Below, piece by piece: positions 1 to 7,731 of a stretch of 64,000 nucleotides of DNA (positions are counted from its first letter, which is position 1; each line of letters opens with the position of its first letter). Under the pieces are notes generated by a model. That model searched no databases. It had not been told where the DNA came from and saw only the letters and a list, made by a program, of their open reading frames with translations. Position numbers and translations under genes: made by a program. Location: NCBI GenBank assembly GCA_963815125.1, contig CAWFFM010000001.1, positions 310,001 through 374,000 on the forward strand. The letters run 5' to 3'. This DNA is from Actinocatenispora sp963815125 (lineage in GTDB: Bacteria > Actinomycetota > Actinomycetes > Mycobacteriales > Micromonosporaceae).

Positions 1-78
1 AAGGGTGTCGCCACGGTGCGGCTGGTCGAGGACGACCGGGTGGAGTATGAGATGAGCCTGAGCCAGGAGAGCGACTGA
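1..78 (+). CDS. C-terminal end of an unidentified protein (cut by window edge)
   Basis: An open frame runs from the first base to a TGA at 76-78 and encodes 25 residues, ending VEYEMSLSQESD. Only the acidic tail is present, so no family can be assigned. The frame is supported because its stop lies inside a perfect long hairpin that separates it from the convergent aldo/keto reductase gene. Confidence 0.6.
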   Translation, partial: KGVATVRLVEDDRVEYEMSLSQESD

Positions 79-123
79 CAACCCGGGGTACGGCGGTCCG
101 ACCGCCGTACCCCGGGTTGTCAG
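75..123. terminator. Bidirectional hairpin terminator
   Basis: Perfect inverted repeat with 23-bp arms (75-97 and 101-123) and a 3-base loop. It starts at the stop codon of the leftmost CDS and ends 10 bp from the stop of the minus-strand aldo/keto reductase. The position between two convergent genes indicates a shared terminator. There is no U-tract, as is common in high-GC actinobacteria. Confidence 0.85.
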
Positions 124-133
124 GCGCCGACGC

Positions 134-1132
134 TCAGCTGCGCTCGCGCGGGCTCTGCGTCTTGGCCGGGTCGCGTTCCACGACCGGGTCGAGTACCTCG
201 TCGATCTTCTTCAGCAGGTCGGCGTCGAGGGTGACACCGGCCGCCTTGACGTTGTCCCGGACCTGCTCCGGCCGGGACGCCCCCACGATGGCCGAGGCCA
301 CGTTGGGGTTCTGCAGCACCCAGGCGACCGCGAGCTGCGCCATCGACAGACCGGCCTCCTCGGCCAGCGGCACCAGCTGCTGCACCCGGCTCAGTACCTC
401 GTCGTTCATCCAGCGGGCGATCATGTCGCTGCCGCCCTTGTCGTCGGTGGCGCGGGAGCCCGCCGGCGGCTGCTCGCCCGGACGGTACTTGCCGGTCAGC
501 GCGCCCTGCGCGATCGGCGACCAGACGATCTGGCTGAGCCCCAGGTCCTGCGAGGCGGGAACCACCTCGGCCTCGATGACCCGCCACAGCGCGTTGTACT
601 GCGGCTGGTTGGACACCAGCTGGATGTTCAGTTCACGGGCCAGCGCGACCGCTTCGCGGATCTCCTCGGCGCGCCACTCCGAGACGCCGATGTAGAGCGC
701 CTTACCGGCCCGTACGACGTCGGCGAACGCCGTCATCGTCTCTTCCAGCGGGGTGCTGTAGTCGTACCGGTGGGCCTGGTACAGGTCGACGTGATCGGTG
801 CCGAGCCGACGCAGCGAGCCGTTGATCGACTCGGTGATGTGCTTACGGGACAGGCCGCGGTCGTTGCGTCCGGGCCCGGTCGGGAAGTAGACCTTCGTGA
901 AGATCTCCAGCCCTTCCCGACGCTCGTCCTTCAGCGCCTTGCCGAGCACCGTCTCGGCCCGGGTGGCCGCGTAGACGTCGGCGGTGTCGAAGGTCGTGAT
1001 GCCCTCCTCCAGCGCGGCGCGTACGCAGGCCAGGGCGGCGTCCTCCTCGACCTGGGAGCCGTGGGTGAGCCAGTTGCCGTACGAAATCTCTGAGACCAGC
1101 AGGCCGGAACGGCCAAGGTGTCGGAACTCCAT
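134..1132 (-). CDS. Aldo/keto reductase
   Basis: 332 residues, the normal length for the family, predicted to be a cytoplasmic NADPH-dependent (beta/alpha)8 oxidoreductase acting on aldehydes or ketones. The catalytic tetrad can be placed at D49 and Y54 (DTADVY), K80 (FTKVYF) and H121 (YQAHRYD). The sequence resembles the KCNAB/YghZ-type branch (HLGRSGLLVSEISYGNW start). Substrate cannot be inferred. It is monocistronic, with a strong hairpin downstream and the TPR/WG gene on the same strand 111 bp upstream. Confidence 0.93.
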   Translation of the reverse strand: MEFRHLGRSGLLVSEISYGNWLTHGSQVEEDAALACVRAALEEGITTFDTADVYAATRAETVLGKALKDERREGLEIFTKVYFPTGPGRNDRGLSRKHITESINGSLRRLGTDHVDLYQAHRYDYSTPLEETMTAFADVVRAGKALYIGVSEWRAEEIREAVALARELNIQLVSNQPQYNALWRVIEAEVVPASQDLGLSQIVWSPIAQGALTGKYRPGEQPPAGSRATDDKGGSDMIARWMNDEVLSRVQQLVPLAEEAGLSMAQLAVAWVLQNPNVASAIVGASRPEQVRDNVKAAGVTLDADLLKKIDEVLDPVVERDPAKTQSPRERS

Positions 1133-1243
1133 GCGACCGACACTAACCCCAGGTCGGTGCCGTACGGACCGGTGGTGACCGGTGCCATCGGGAACGCCCC
1201 CGGAGCCTGAGAGGTTCGACGCGCGTCGTACAATTGCGGCCGG

Positions 1244-2614
1244 TCAGAGGACCGGACGCCCGGCCCGCAGCATGCCGTCCAGTTCGCTGAGCACCCCGGA
1301 GCGGGTCAGGTGGTGCGGCTCGATCAGGACCCGTGCCTGCCGGTCCAGGGCACCCCACGTGCCGGGCTCGCCGGGCACCTTGTGCTGATCCGACGGATGC
1401 GGGTACACCGACTCGTCCAGCCTGATCAGATAGCCGACCGGATGCAGTTGCACGTCCTCGTAGCAGGGCGGCACGATCAGCCGCCCGGTGGTGTCCATCA
1501 CTCCGCGCCGGCCGAGCCGGTCCACCACCGCGAGCTGCTCGGCGGTGAATCCGGCGACGTGGCGGCCGTCGGCGGTCGCCGTGCAGAACGCCTCGTAGTC
1601 GAACGGGATGGCGACCTCGCCGTAGCGGTCCACGGCGCCGAACACGTCACCGCGCCGTACCACCGACAGCCCGTGCAGGAACGGTCTCGGCTCCCGGTAC
1701 GCGTTCGGCGCGACCACCACCTCGCCGGTGACCGTCACCGCCTGCCAGCCGTCCAGGTCGTCCTCCGGGCGCACCCAGCACAGGCCCTCCCGGAACGGTT
1801 CGATGGCGCGGAACCGCAGTGGCCGGGACAGCGGTTCACCGGTCTGGTCGATGACCTCCCAGCCGAGCGCGCCGGCCCGGCGTACCCACGCCTTCCCGTC
1901 GGAGAACGGCATCGCCTCGTCGTACACCGGGTCGATCAGCTGACCGCCCTGCGGATGCTCGTAGCCCCACCGGCCGGTACGGGTGTCCCGCTTGCACACC
2001 GGCACGGCCGGATTGCCGAGCAGCTCGGGCAGGGTCCGCCGGTACGGTCCCCAACCGGACAGCGCCGCGCTGGTGAGTACGGCCTCCAGCCCGGTCTCCA
2101 CCATCGAGACGAACTCGGCGTCCGCGTCGGGTCGCAGCGCCAGCGCCTTCTCGAAGTGCTCGCAGGCCTCGATGAAGCGACCCTGCTCGAAGCAGCACGC
2201 TCCGGTCCGCTGGTGGATCGCGGCCCGTAACCGGTCAGGTAGGTCGTCGGACGCGGCGAGGGCGTACTCCCGGTCCGCCTCGGCGTGCCGGCCGGCGCTC
2301 TGGTGGGCGTGAGCGAGCCGGGTCCGGGCGATCGCGGTACGGCGCTGACTGCCGGTGAGCTGGGCATGGTCCACCGCGCGTTTACCGTCGTCGAGTGCGG
2401 CGTCCAGGTCGTCGAGCAGCCGGTTGGTCACCGACCGCAGTCCGTACAGCCGGGCCAGCGCCGCGTCGCCGGCGGCACCGGCAAGCTCGGCGGTGAGCGA
2501 TTCGCGGGCAGCCTGCAGGGGCGCCCGGTCGTCGATCACCTCCCGCAGCGTCTCCGGGTCGAGGCGCCACGGATACGCCGCGAGCGCGGCCTCCGGGTCT
2601 GCCGTCACGCACAT
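1244..2614 (-). CDS. TPR and WG-repeat protein
   Basis: 456 residues with no signal peptide or membrane span. Roughly residues 30-190 form helical TPR-like pairs (for example a segment with EQGRFIEACEHFEKALAL). Roughly residues 205-430 contain WG (KWG)-type repeats of the pattern W-G/W-E-V-I-D...G, such as RWGYEHP, LGWEVIDQTGEPL and TWGALDRQARVLIEP. WG repeats form beta-structures of unknown function that are common in bacterial accessory proteins. The combination suggests a protein-binding scaffold, but neither role nor partner can be inferred. The flanking genes look unrelated. Confidence 0.8.
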   Translation of the reverse strand: MCVTADPEAALAAYPWRLDPETLREVIDDRAPLQAARESLTAELAGAAGDAALARLYGLRSVTNRLLDDLDAALDDGKRAVDHAQLTGSQRRTAIARTRLAHAHQSAGRHAEADREYALAASDDLPDRLRAAIHQRTGACCFEQGRFIEACEHFEKALALRPDADAEFVSMVETGLEAVLTSAALSGWGPYRRTLPELLGNPAVPVCKRDTRTGRWGYEHPQGGQLIDPVYDEAMPFSDGKAWVRRAGALGWEVIDQTGEPLSRPLRFRAIEPFREGLCWVRPEDDLDGWQAVTVTGEVVVAPNAYREPRPFLHGLSVVRRGDVFGAVDRYGEVAIPFDYEAFCTATADGRHVAGFTAEQLAVVDRLGRRGVMDTTGRLIVPPCYEDVQLHPVGYLIRLDESVYPHPSDQHKVPGEPGTWGALDRQARVLIEPHHLTRSGVLSELDGMLRAGRPVL

Positions 2615-2761
2615 ATCGTGCCGGATCGACGTTCGTGGCGTGCACCGGCACCGGTCCTGGCTGGCATTTTCACGATGTGTCGAGGTAACGGCGGCCTTCA
2701 GTGACGCTGAGTCCAGGTCCGCCCGTCCGGTGTGTCACCTGCGGTCCGGTAGGTTGGCGGG

Positions 2762-3232
2762 ATGGCAGAGCAGTCGTCGCCCACCGTCGTGGAGATCTAC
2801 ACCGACGGTGCGTGCAGTGGTAACCCCGGTCCCGGAGGCTGGGGTGCGCTTCTGCGCTACGGCGACCACGAGCGGGAACTCTGCGGTGGTGAGGCCGGGC
2901 GGACGACCAACAACCGGATGGAACTGATGGCCGCGATCCAGGCGCTGGAGAGCCTGACCCGGCCCGCAGAGGTCCGGCTCTACACCGACAGCAGCTATGT
3001 ACGTGGCGGCATCACCAGCTGGCTGGCCGGCTGGAAGCGCAACGGCTGGTTGACCTCGGCCCGCAAACCGGTCCTCAACGCGGAGCTGTGGCAGCGCCTG
3101 GACGCCGCCGCCGCCCGGCACACGATCGAATGGCTCTGGGTCAAGGGACATGCCGGCAACCCCGGCAACGAGCGGGCCGACGCCCTGGCCAACAAGGGCA
3201 TGAACGAGGCCCGGAGCGCGGCCCGCGCCTAG
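2762..3232 (+). CDS. rnhA: Ribonuclease HI
   Basis: 156 residues, typical for bacterial RNase HI, which cleaves the RNA strand of RNA-DNA hybrids using two Mg ions. The active-site residues are all in place: D15 (IYTDGACSGNPG), E54 (NNRMEL), D76 (LYTDSSYV), H130 (VKGHAGNPGNE) and D140 (ERADALA). The ATG follows a GGTTGGCGGG-like leader, and the N-terminus matches the family start. It stands alone, with divergent or unrelated neighbours. Confidence 0.95.
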   Translation: MAEQSSPTVVEIYTDGACSGNPGPGGWGALLRYGDHERELCGGEAGRTTNNRMELMAAIQALESLTRPAEVRLYTDSSYVRGGITSWLAGWKRNGWLTSARKPVLNAELWQRLDAAAARHTIEWLWVKGHAGNPGNERADALANKGMNEARSAARA

Positions 3233-3756
3233 GTCCTGTCGTGTCCCGGGTGGTCTGCCGGCCGCGCCCCGACCGGCGGGTCACAGGACCGCCGGACCTG
3301 ACCGGCAGATGACGACCAGCAGGACCAGCAGGATCAGCGCGCCGCCGAGCGCGACGCCAGTCTTGATGTGCACCACGACCTCGCCACGGGACATCGATCG
3401 GTACGCCGACCCTAGCCCGGGTACGGCAGACCCGGAAGTGCCCGACCCGGCTCCACTGTGGATGGCGCGGATGGCTTCTCGCGTGGGGAGCGGTACGTAG
3501 GTGTTCACCAGGCGAGACACCTGCGCGACGCCCGCGGTCCGCAGCAGGTCGTGCCAGTCCTGCCAGTCCCGCCGGCTCGCCGTGCGGACCGCAGAACACC
3601 AGCCCGGTGTCCACCCACCGGTCGCCGGCGCGCATCCAGGAACCTGGTGTGCAGGCCGCGATACGCGCCAACGCCGAACTGCTCGGGGCGCAGCACAGCC
3701 TCAAGGCAGCAGCCCAGACCGATCGAGTGGAGAGCGCCAGATGATCCGCGAGGACC
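3233..3756. other. Low-coding stretch between rnhA and the element remains
   Basis: Apart from the doubtful 79-residue minus-strand frame, no convincing gene is present. A plus-strand frame with ordinary amino-acid composition (from about 3,600 to the TGA at 3,742, ending KAAAQTDRVESAR) has no recognised start or family and may be the degraded end of a lost gene. The stretch precedes broken DUF6221 sequence, which fits decay after insertion or deletion. Confidence 0.4.
3281..3520 (-). CDS. Possible small tail-anchored membrane protein
   Basis: 79 residues from a GTG start. The N-terminal half is Gly/Ser-rich and the C-terminus has one hydrophobic span (GVALGGALILLVLLVVI) before a short CRSGPAVL tail. 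The hydrophobic stretch is the only support. The ribosome binding site is poor and no family is recognised. It may be chance coding in the low-density patch between rnhA and the element remains. Confidence 0.3.
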   Translation of the reverse strand: MSRLVNTYVPLPTREAIRAIHSGAGSGTSGSAVPGLGSAYRSMSRGEVVVHIKTGVALGGALILLVLLVVICRSGPAVL

Positions 3757-3981
3757 GTGGCCAGCGTCGAGCATGATCGCGACCGTCAGCACATCGCCTG
3801 CCACGACCCGGCGCGCGTGCTGGCCGAGATCGACGCCAAGCGACGGATCATCGACGCGCTCGACGTCACGGAAGACCGGCAGATCCCCGCCGAGGCATGG
3901 CTCGTCGGCAACGAGATCAAGAAGGCCATCGCCCTGCCCTACGCCGGACACCCGGACTACCGCGAGGAGTGGCGGCCGTGA
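3757..3981 (+). pseudogene. DUF6221 C-terminal half (5'-truncated)
   Basis: 74 codons that match the conserved second half of actinobacterial DUF6221 proteins: RQHIACHDPARVLAEIDAKR, then ALPYAGHPDYREEWRP at the end. An in-frame TGA at 3,742-3,744 closes the frame upstream, and the usual N-terminal half (MTxxIxFLxARLxEDE...) is missing. The available start is GTG 3,757. DUF6221 has no known function and is frequent on actinobacterial plasmids, phages and integrative elements. The end overlaps the next GTG by 4 bp (GTGA), as in an operon. I call it a remnant, though a short expressed protein is possible. Confidence 0.6.
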
Positions 3982-4277
3982 CAACCGCGCTGATCGAGTT
4001 CCTGAAGGCTCGACTTGACGAGGACGAGCAGCTGGCCCGAGCGGCTGCCGGCCAGGGCGGGGAGCGCTGGCGGTACGAACAGTGGGCCGAGCGGGACGGC
4101 GACAGCATCAAGCCTGACCAGATCCTCAGCCTCGGGAACCGTGTGGTCGACGTGGACGTACCGGTGTGCCTGCGCGGGGACCTCCAGGCCGAGTTCGAGC
4201 AGTTGGAGCGAGACCTCGCGCAGGCGCCGCCGCGCCGGATGGGGCCTTCTGCTTTCCCAGGCGTCTATTGTGGGAGC
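3978..4277 (+). pseudogene. DUF6221 N-terminal half, run in-frame into an ATPase gene
   Basis: Starting at GTG 3,978, the first residues (MTTALIEFLKARLDEDEQLA) are the classic DUF6221 N-terminus. The HIAxHDPARVL C-terminal half never appears. Instead the frame stays open through the region upstream of the ATPase and into its coding sequence (together 353 codons to 5,039). The ATPase is a stand-alone protein elsewhere, so this is best read as a DUF6221 gene that lost its 3' half by deletion. A genuine fusion protein cannot be excluded. Confidence 0.55.
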
Positions 4278-5039
4278 GTGTTCGTGGATCGTGCAGTGAT
4301 CCCGGACGGCGCCGTTCGCTCGGCAGACCGCAGCCGGTGGCCATTCACAGTGCCCGCGGTGGGTCAGCTCATCGACGAGCCGCTGCCGTTTCGTGTCCCG
4401 GTGACGTTTCTGGTTGGAGACAACGGGTCGGGTAAGTCGACACTGGTCGAGGCCCTGGCTGAGGGTTTTGGGCTGGATGCGTACGGCGGCAAGGCCGGTC
4501 GGCGGTACGCGCCTCGGGCGGAGTCCGAGCGGACGCCGCTGGGTGAGGTGCTGAAGCTGGACCTCACCGCTGCCGGGTCGCGGATGGTGCGCGGTCCGCG
4601 GCTGCGGAAGAAGGGCTTCTTCCTGCGGGCTGAGACCGCGTTTCAGATGACCGAGCGGCTCGGTGGCCGGGCTGGCTACTGGGACGAGGACACTGCGGCG
4701 ATGTCGCACGGCGAGGGCTTCCTGGCCATGTTTCGGACGATGATGACGGAGCCGGGCTTCTACGTGATGGACGAGCCGGAATCGGCGCTATCGTTCGCGG
4801 CCAGTTTGCAGTTGGTGGCGCTGATGCACGAGCTGGGACAGTCGGGCGCGCAGGTGGTGTGCGCGACGCATTCGCCGATCCTCGCCTCGACGCCACGGGC
4901 CGACGTTGTGGAGATCGGCGAGTGGGGATTTCGCCGCAGCTCGTGGCATGAACTGGAACTGGTGGACAACTGGCGTCGGTACCTGGAGGCGCCGCAGGCG
5001 TACCTGCGGTACCTGATCGGGGAGCAGGCGCAGAGGTGA
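4278..5039 (+). CDS. Small AAA-family ATPase (ABC/SMC-type nucleotide-binding fold)
   Basis: 253 residues counted from GTG 4,278. Walker A is GDNGSGKST at 47-55, an ABC-like signature region is SHGEGF at 143-148, Walker B is YVMDEPES at 162-169, and a switch His lies in CATHSP (H198). The protein is soluble and belongs to a family of roughly 240-residue ATPases common in actinomycetes, often on mobile regions; function unknown. The start is inferred from homology and from a TATTGT -10-like element at 4,266-4,271 that would place transcription start at the GTG itself (leaderless). GTG 4,284 is an alternative with GGGAG upstream. Confidence 0.8.
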   Translation: MFVDRAVIPDGAVRSADRSRWPFTVPAVGQLIDEPLPFRVPVTFLVGDNGSGKSTLVEALAEGFGLDAYGGKAGRRYAPRAESERTPLGEVLKLDLTAAGSRMVRGPRLRKKGFFLRAETAFQMTERLGGRAGYWDEDTAAMSHGEGFLAMFRTMMTEPGFYVMDEPESALSFAASLQLVALMHELGQSGAQVVCATHSPILASTPRADVVEIGEWGFRRSSWHELELVDNWRRYLEAPQAYLRYLIGEQAQR

Positions 5040-5179
5040 GTCGCCCGGCGCTCGCCGTAGAGGCATCGGACGAGGTGTTCACGGCATGGATGCGCGGCAA
5101 CCTCGACCAGGCGGCGGGGCGGTTCGGGCTGTGGCCACCAGTTCATAACGTTGCATGCCCTCATAGCGTCGCTGCATGA
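5036..5179 (+). CDS. Short ORF, possibly the stump of a longer gene
   Basis: A GTG at 5,036 overlaps the ATPase stop (GTGA). The frame encodes 47 residues beginning MSRPALAVEASDEVFTAWMR and stops at 5,177-5,179, overlapping the GntR start ATG (5,176). The first 30 residues have normal protein composition. The rest (PPVHNVACPHSVAA) reads through the presumed gntR promoter and looks non-coding. This suggests the 5' end of a gene whose body was deleted. No family is assigned with confidence. Confidence 0.4.
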   Translation: MSRPALAVEASDEVFTAWMRGNLDQAAGRFGLWPPVHNVACPHSVAA

Positions 5180-5574
5180 TCGATACGCCCACGGACAGGC
5201 CGGCGTACCGCCGACTGGCCGACGAGATCCGGGCGCTCATCGAGGACGGACGGCCGGGACCTGGGGAGGCACTGCCGTCGGAGGCCGCGCTGGAGCGCCA
5301 GCACGGCGTGGGCCGCGACACCGTCAGGGACGCCCTGACGCTCCTGCGATCGTGGGATCTGGTCAGCCCACAGCACGGCAGGGGCTGGTACGTGCGTGAC
5401 ATCCCGCAGCGCCAGCCGGTTCGGGTGTCGGAGACGATCCGGATCTCGGCGCGCATGCCGACGGCCGCCGAACAGGCGCGGTGGGAGTTGGAGGACGGCG
5501 TCCCGGTGCTGGAGGTGCGCCGCGGCGATCGGATCCAGGTGTACCCGGCGGACCGCACCCAGCTGGAGCTGTAG
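5176..5574 (+). CDS. Short GntR-family transcriptional regulator
   Basis: 132 residues. The first 75 or so form the GntR winged helix (PAYRRLADEIRALIEDG, LPSEAALERQHGVGRDTVR, GRGWYV). The C-terminal part (roughly 80-132) is far too short for a full UTRA or FCD ligand domain and keeps only a UTRA-like beta segment. Short GntR proteins of this type control copy number or transfer on pSAM2-like integrative elements of actinomycetes, so the context fits an element remnant. The gene may be leaderless: a TAGCGT element at 5,164-5,169 lies just upstream of the ATG. Confidence 0.85.
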   Translation: MIDTPTDRPAYRRLADEIRALIEDGRPGPGEALPSEAALERQHGVGRDTVRDALTLLRSWDLVSPQHGRGWYVRDIPQRQPVRVSETIRISARMPTAAEQARWELEDGVPVLEVRRGDRIQVYPADRTQLEL

Positions 5575-5600
5575 CCGCCGAAACTGCCAAAGCTTCCATA

Positions 5601-5627
5601 CCTCTCGTAGCCACGAGTTACGAGAGG
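5601..5627 (+). terminator. Hairpin after the gntR gene
   Basis: Perfect 9-bp arms (CCTCTCGTA at 5,601-5,609 and its complement at 5,619-5,627) with a 9-base loop, 27 bp after the gntR stop. Most likely the end of the short DUF6221/ATPase/gntR transcription unit. Confidence 0.55.
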
Positions 5628-5931
5628 CGCCTGCACTGTGCATCGATCAGCATCAGTGTCCGATATGGACACTACAGGACGTTTTTCTCCTGGTCAGGCC
5701 GCAACCGGTGTAACCATTACAGCGTTGTACTGATTGGCGCCCCTGACTCCTCCCCCAAGAGGCTTAGTCGGGGGCGTCACCTCATGGTGCGCCTGATTGC
5801 GGCTCGGGGGGGGCAGACCGCCTTGATCTGACACTTCCAGATCGGCGATTGCTACTGGTGCTGCTACTGGCCGGCATAGCGTCAGATAGGCAGCGCAGGC
5901 CAGCAGTGCGCTGACCTGCATCGGACCCTGG
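5628..5931. other. Non-coding gap next to the 3' end of tRNA-Arg
   Basis: About 300 bp without a supported gene. It holds the 5,655-5,673 palindrome, a CCCCC/GGGGG hairpin near 5,752-5,775 and a G-run of nine at about 5,807-5,815. The stretch abuts the 3' end of the tRNA gene, the usual integration point for tyrosine-recombinase elements. No integrase gene and no second copy of the tRNA 3' end was found in this window. Confidence 0.5.
5655..5673. promoter_or_regulatory. Perfect palindrome, candidate operator
   Basis: AGTGTCC-gatat-GGACACT, 7-bp arms around a 5-base centre, in the non-coding gap between gntR and tRNA-Arg. Its size and symmetry fit a dimeric repressor site. The adjacent GntR protein is the obvious candidate ligand, which is inference. 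Confidence 0.4.
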
Positions 5932-6004
5932 TGCGCCCGGTAGGACTCGAACCTACGACCGTCTGCTTAGAAGGCAGCTGCTCTATCCACTGAGCTACGG
6001 GCGC
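5932..6004 (-). tRNA. tRNA-Arg (anticodon TCT)
   Basis: Read on the minus strand, 73 nt fold as a complete cloverleaf. The acceptor stem is GCGCCCG/CGGGCGC, the D arm includes AGCTCAGTGGATAGAGC, the anticodon stem-loop is CTGCCTTCTAAGCAG with anticodon TCT, the T arm carries GGTTCGAGTCC, and the discriminator is A. CCA is not encoded. The anticodon reads AGA, a rare codon in this GC-rich genome. Confidence 0.97.
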
Positions 6005-6505
6005 GCGTCGCTCGCCGAGGGGATCAGCTCGCGGGCTGAAGGCTACCGTGGGCGGGCCACTCTCCATTTTCCTGGAGTCTCCGCCGGTACGCCAGACCTC
6101 ACCGTTACTGACGAGCTCTGGTCGCGGCTGCGCCAACGGTCCCGTTCCGCCGGCAACGGCGCACGCTGCGTCAACAATGCTGGGCAGGTACCGTCCGGTC
6201 AGCGCGTTCGGGAGTGTCCGGTGCTCGGGCAGTAACGCACGTTCATTGCCGAGACGGATCTGTTCAGCCATATTCGGCATCACTAAGTGAGCAACGTCAC
6301 TACGGCTCCGAGTCCGTGTTGTTGGTGCGATCGGGGGTTCCGGGCGCGCCACGGGAGCCCACCGCCGGGGCCGTGTCGGCATCCGTCGATGGCCGCGGCG
6401 ATCCGGTCGGGACGGCTGCCGGACCGCGGAACGGCAGAAACTGGTACGAGGTGACGACACGCCCCGGGTGCGGCTTCCCGGACTTGGTGCCAGGCAGTAC
6501 GTTGC
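6005..6505. other. Gap upstream of the DUF1444-like gene
   Basis: About 500 bp with no convincing gene. A 70-codon minus-strand frame (6,300-6,509, containing VVTSYQFLPFRGPA) has plausible local composition but no clear ribosome site or family. The tRNA promoter and the promoter of the following gene should lie here. Confidence 0.4.
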
Positions 6506-6509
6506 CCAC

Positions 6510-7040
6510 GTGCAGGTGACTCCGTCAGAGATCCTTCCCGTGCCCATGTCCCGCGATGCAGCCGCCGAGTTCCCGTCCTCGGGGCCGGATGCGCCGATAC
6601 ACGAGGACTGGTACGCAGACCTTGTCGTGGGCTACACCGTCGGGCCGCCCTACGGCGAGAAGTGGGTGACGGCCGAGGACCTGGCTGATCTCGACATGCG
6701 TCCCCGTTCGCTGCGCCGGACCGCTGCCGACAACCTGGAGGCGCGACTGGACCGGGTCGAGGTGCACGGGCTGCCGCCGGTGTTCACGTTGTCGTTCGAC
6801 GGTGTCGAATCCGCGCTGCTCACCTCCGACGAGGTGTGGGAGAGCCTCGCCGGTCAGGTCGAGGGCGAGGTCGTGGTGGGCGTACCGGCCCGGGACGTGA
6901 TGTTCGTGACCGGCACCGATTCGCCCGCCGGTCTGGAGAAGGTCCACCGGGCGTGCGAACGCATCTTCTTCGCCGGGAGCGACAACCTGGTCAGTCCCAA
7001 TCTGCTGGTACGCCGCGGTGCGGGCTGGGAGCTGCTGTGA
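6510..7040 (+). CDS. Conserved hypothetical protein, DUF1444-like
   Basis: 176 residues from GTG 6,510 (ATG 6,546 is an alternative giving 164). The protein is soluble and acidic. The pattern of a conserved HEDWYADLVVGYTVGPPYG segment, an LSFDGVESALLTSDEVW segment and a VVGVPARDVMFVTGTDS strand resembles DUF1444/YtpQ proteins, whose function is unknown. The stop lies 17 bp before the next gene on the same strand, so the two are probably co-transcribed. Family assignment is tentative; that it is coding is well supported by composition and codon bias. Confidence 0.7.
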   Translation: MQVTPSEILPVPMSRDAAAEFPSSGPDAPIHEDWYADLVVGYTVGPPYGEKWVTAEDLADLDMRPRSLRRTAADNLEARLDRVEVHGLPPVFTLSFDGVESALLTSDEVWESLAGQVEGEVVVGVPARDVMFVTGTDSPAGLEKVHRACERIFFAGSDNLVSPNLLVRRGAGWELL

Positions 7041-7056
7041 CCATGCTCCGGCCATA

Positions 7057-7731
7057 GTGGACACCCTGGCGTCGCTGGTGGCCCGGGCCCACCGGTTGGC
7101 GGTCCCGGGTTCCCGGCGCATCCTCGGTATCACCGGCCCACCCGGTGCCGGTAAGTCCACTCTGGCCGGTGCGCTGACCGCGGCACTCGGCGGACACGCG
7201 GTGTACGTACCGATGGACGGTTTCCACCTCGCCCAGGCGGAACTGGAGCGGCTCGGCCGGGCCGGCCGCAAGGGTGCTCCGGACACCTTCGACGCCGCCG
7301 GTTACCGGGCCCTGCTGATGCGGCTGGCCGAGCCTGCTGATGGCGTTGTCTACGCGCCGACGTTCGACCGGGGGCTGGAGGAGCCGATCGCCGGCGCGAT
7401 AGGGATCGGGCCGGACATTCCGCTGGTGGTCACCGAAGGCAACTACCTGCTCAGCGACGGGGTCTGGTCGGGTACCGCGCAGCTGTTGGACCAGAGCTGG
7501 TACCTGGAACTGCCCGAGGACGTCCGGCAGGAACGGCTGCTGGCGCGGCACCGCCGGTACGGTCGCTCACCCGAGGCAGCGCGGTTCTGGGCCGAGGGCA
7601 GCGACCGGGACAACGCGTTGCTGGTCGCCCGTACCCGGCACCGGGCCGACCGGGTGGTGCGTTGGACCGGGTCGGACTATCCGGGCACGGCGCTGGAGGA
7701 CCGGACCACCAGTTCCGGGAGCAGCAGTTGA
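7057..7731 (+). CDS. P-loop nucleoside/nucleotide kinase family protein
   Basis: 224 residues from GTG 7,057. Walker A is GPPGAGKST (27-35), followed by YVPMDGFHL, which matches the substrate loop of the uridine kinase / pantothenate kinase-like / FrcK group. VVTEGNYLL forms the Walker B-side strand, and a lid region with ERLLARHRRYGRS follows. It is a cytoplasmic ATP-dependent small-molecule kinase whose substrate (nucleoside, sugar or other) cannot be read from sequence. Its 3' end overlaps the convergent lacI gene by 55 bp, which is unusual and leaves no room for an intergenic terminator. Confidence 0.88.
   Translation: MDTLASLVARAHRLAVPGSRRILGITGPPGAGKSTLAGALTAALGGHAVYVPMDGFHLAQAELERLGRAGRKGAPDTFDAAGYRALLMRLAEPADGVVYAPTFDRGLEEPIAGAIGIGPDIPLVVTEGNYLLSDGVWSGTAQLLDQSWYLELPEDVRQERLLARHRRYGRSPEAARFWAEGSDRDNALLVARTRHRADRVVRWTGSDYPGTALEDRTTSSGSSS

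Noticed and set aside
3233..5931. Direct repeat of the tRNA-Arg 3' end marking the other element boundary
   Set aside because: No copy of the T-arm/acceptor sequence was found between rnhA and the tRNA.
6300..6509. 70-codon minus-strand frame upstream of the DUF1444-like gene
   Set aside because: Composition is plausible but there is no ribosome binding site, no family, and the frame is short in high-GC DNA.
5882..6547. Minus-strand open frame of 221 codons
   Set aside because: Its C-terminal part is the translated tRNA-Arg gene (VAQWIEQLPSKQTVVGSSPT, a well-known artefact) and the rest has no family or ribosome site.
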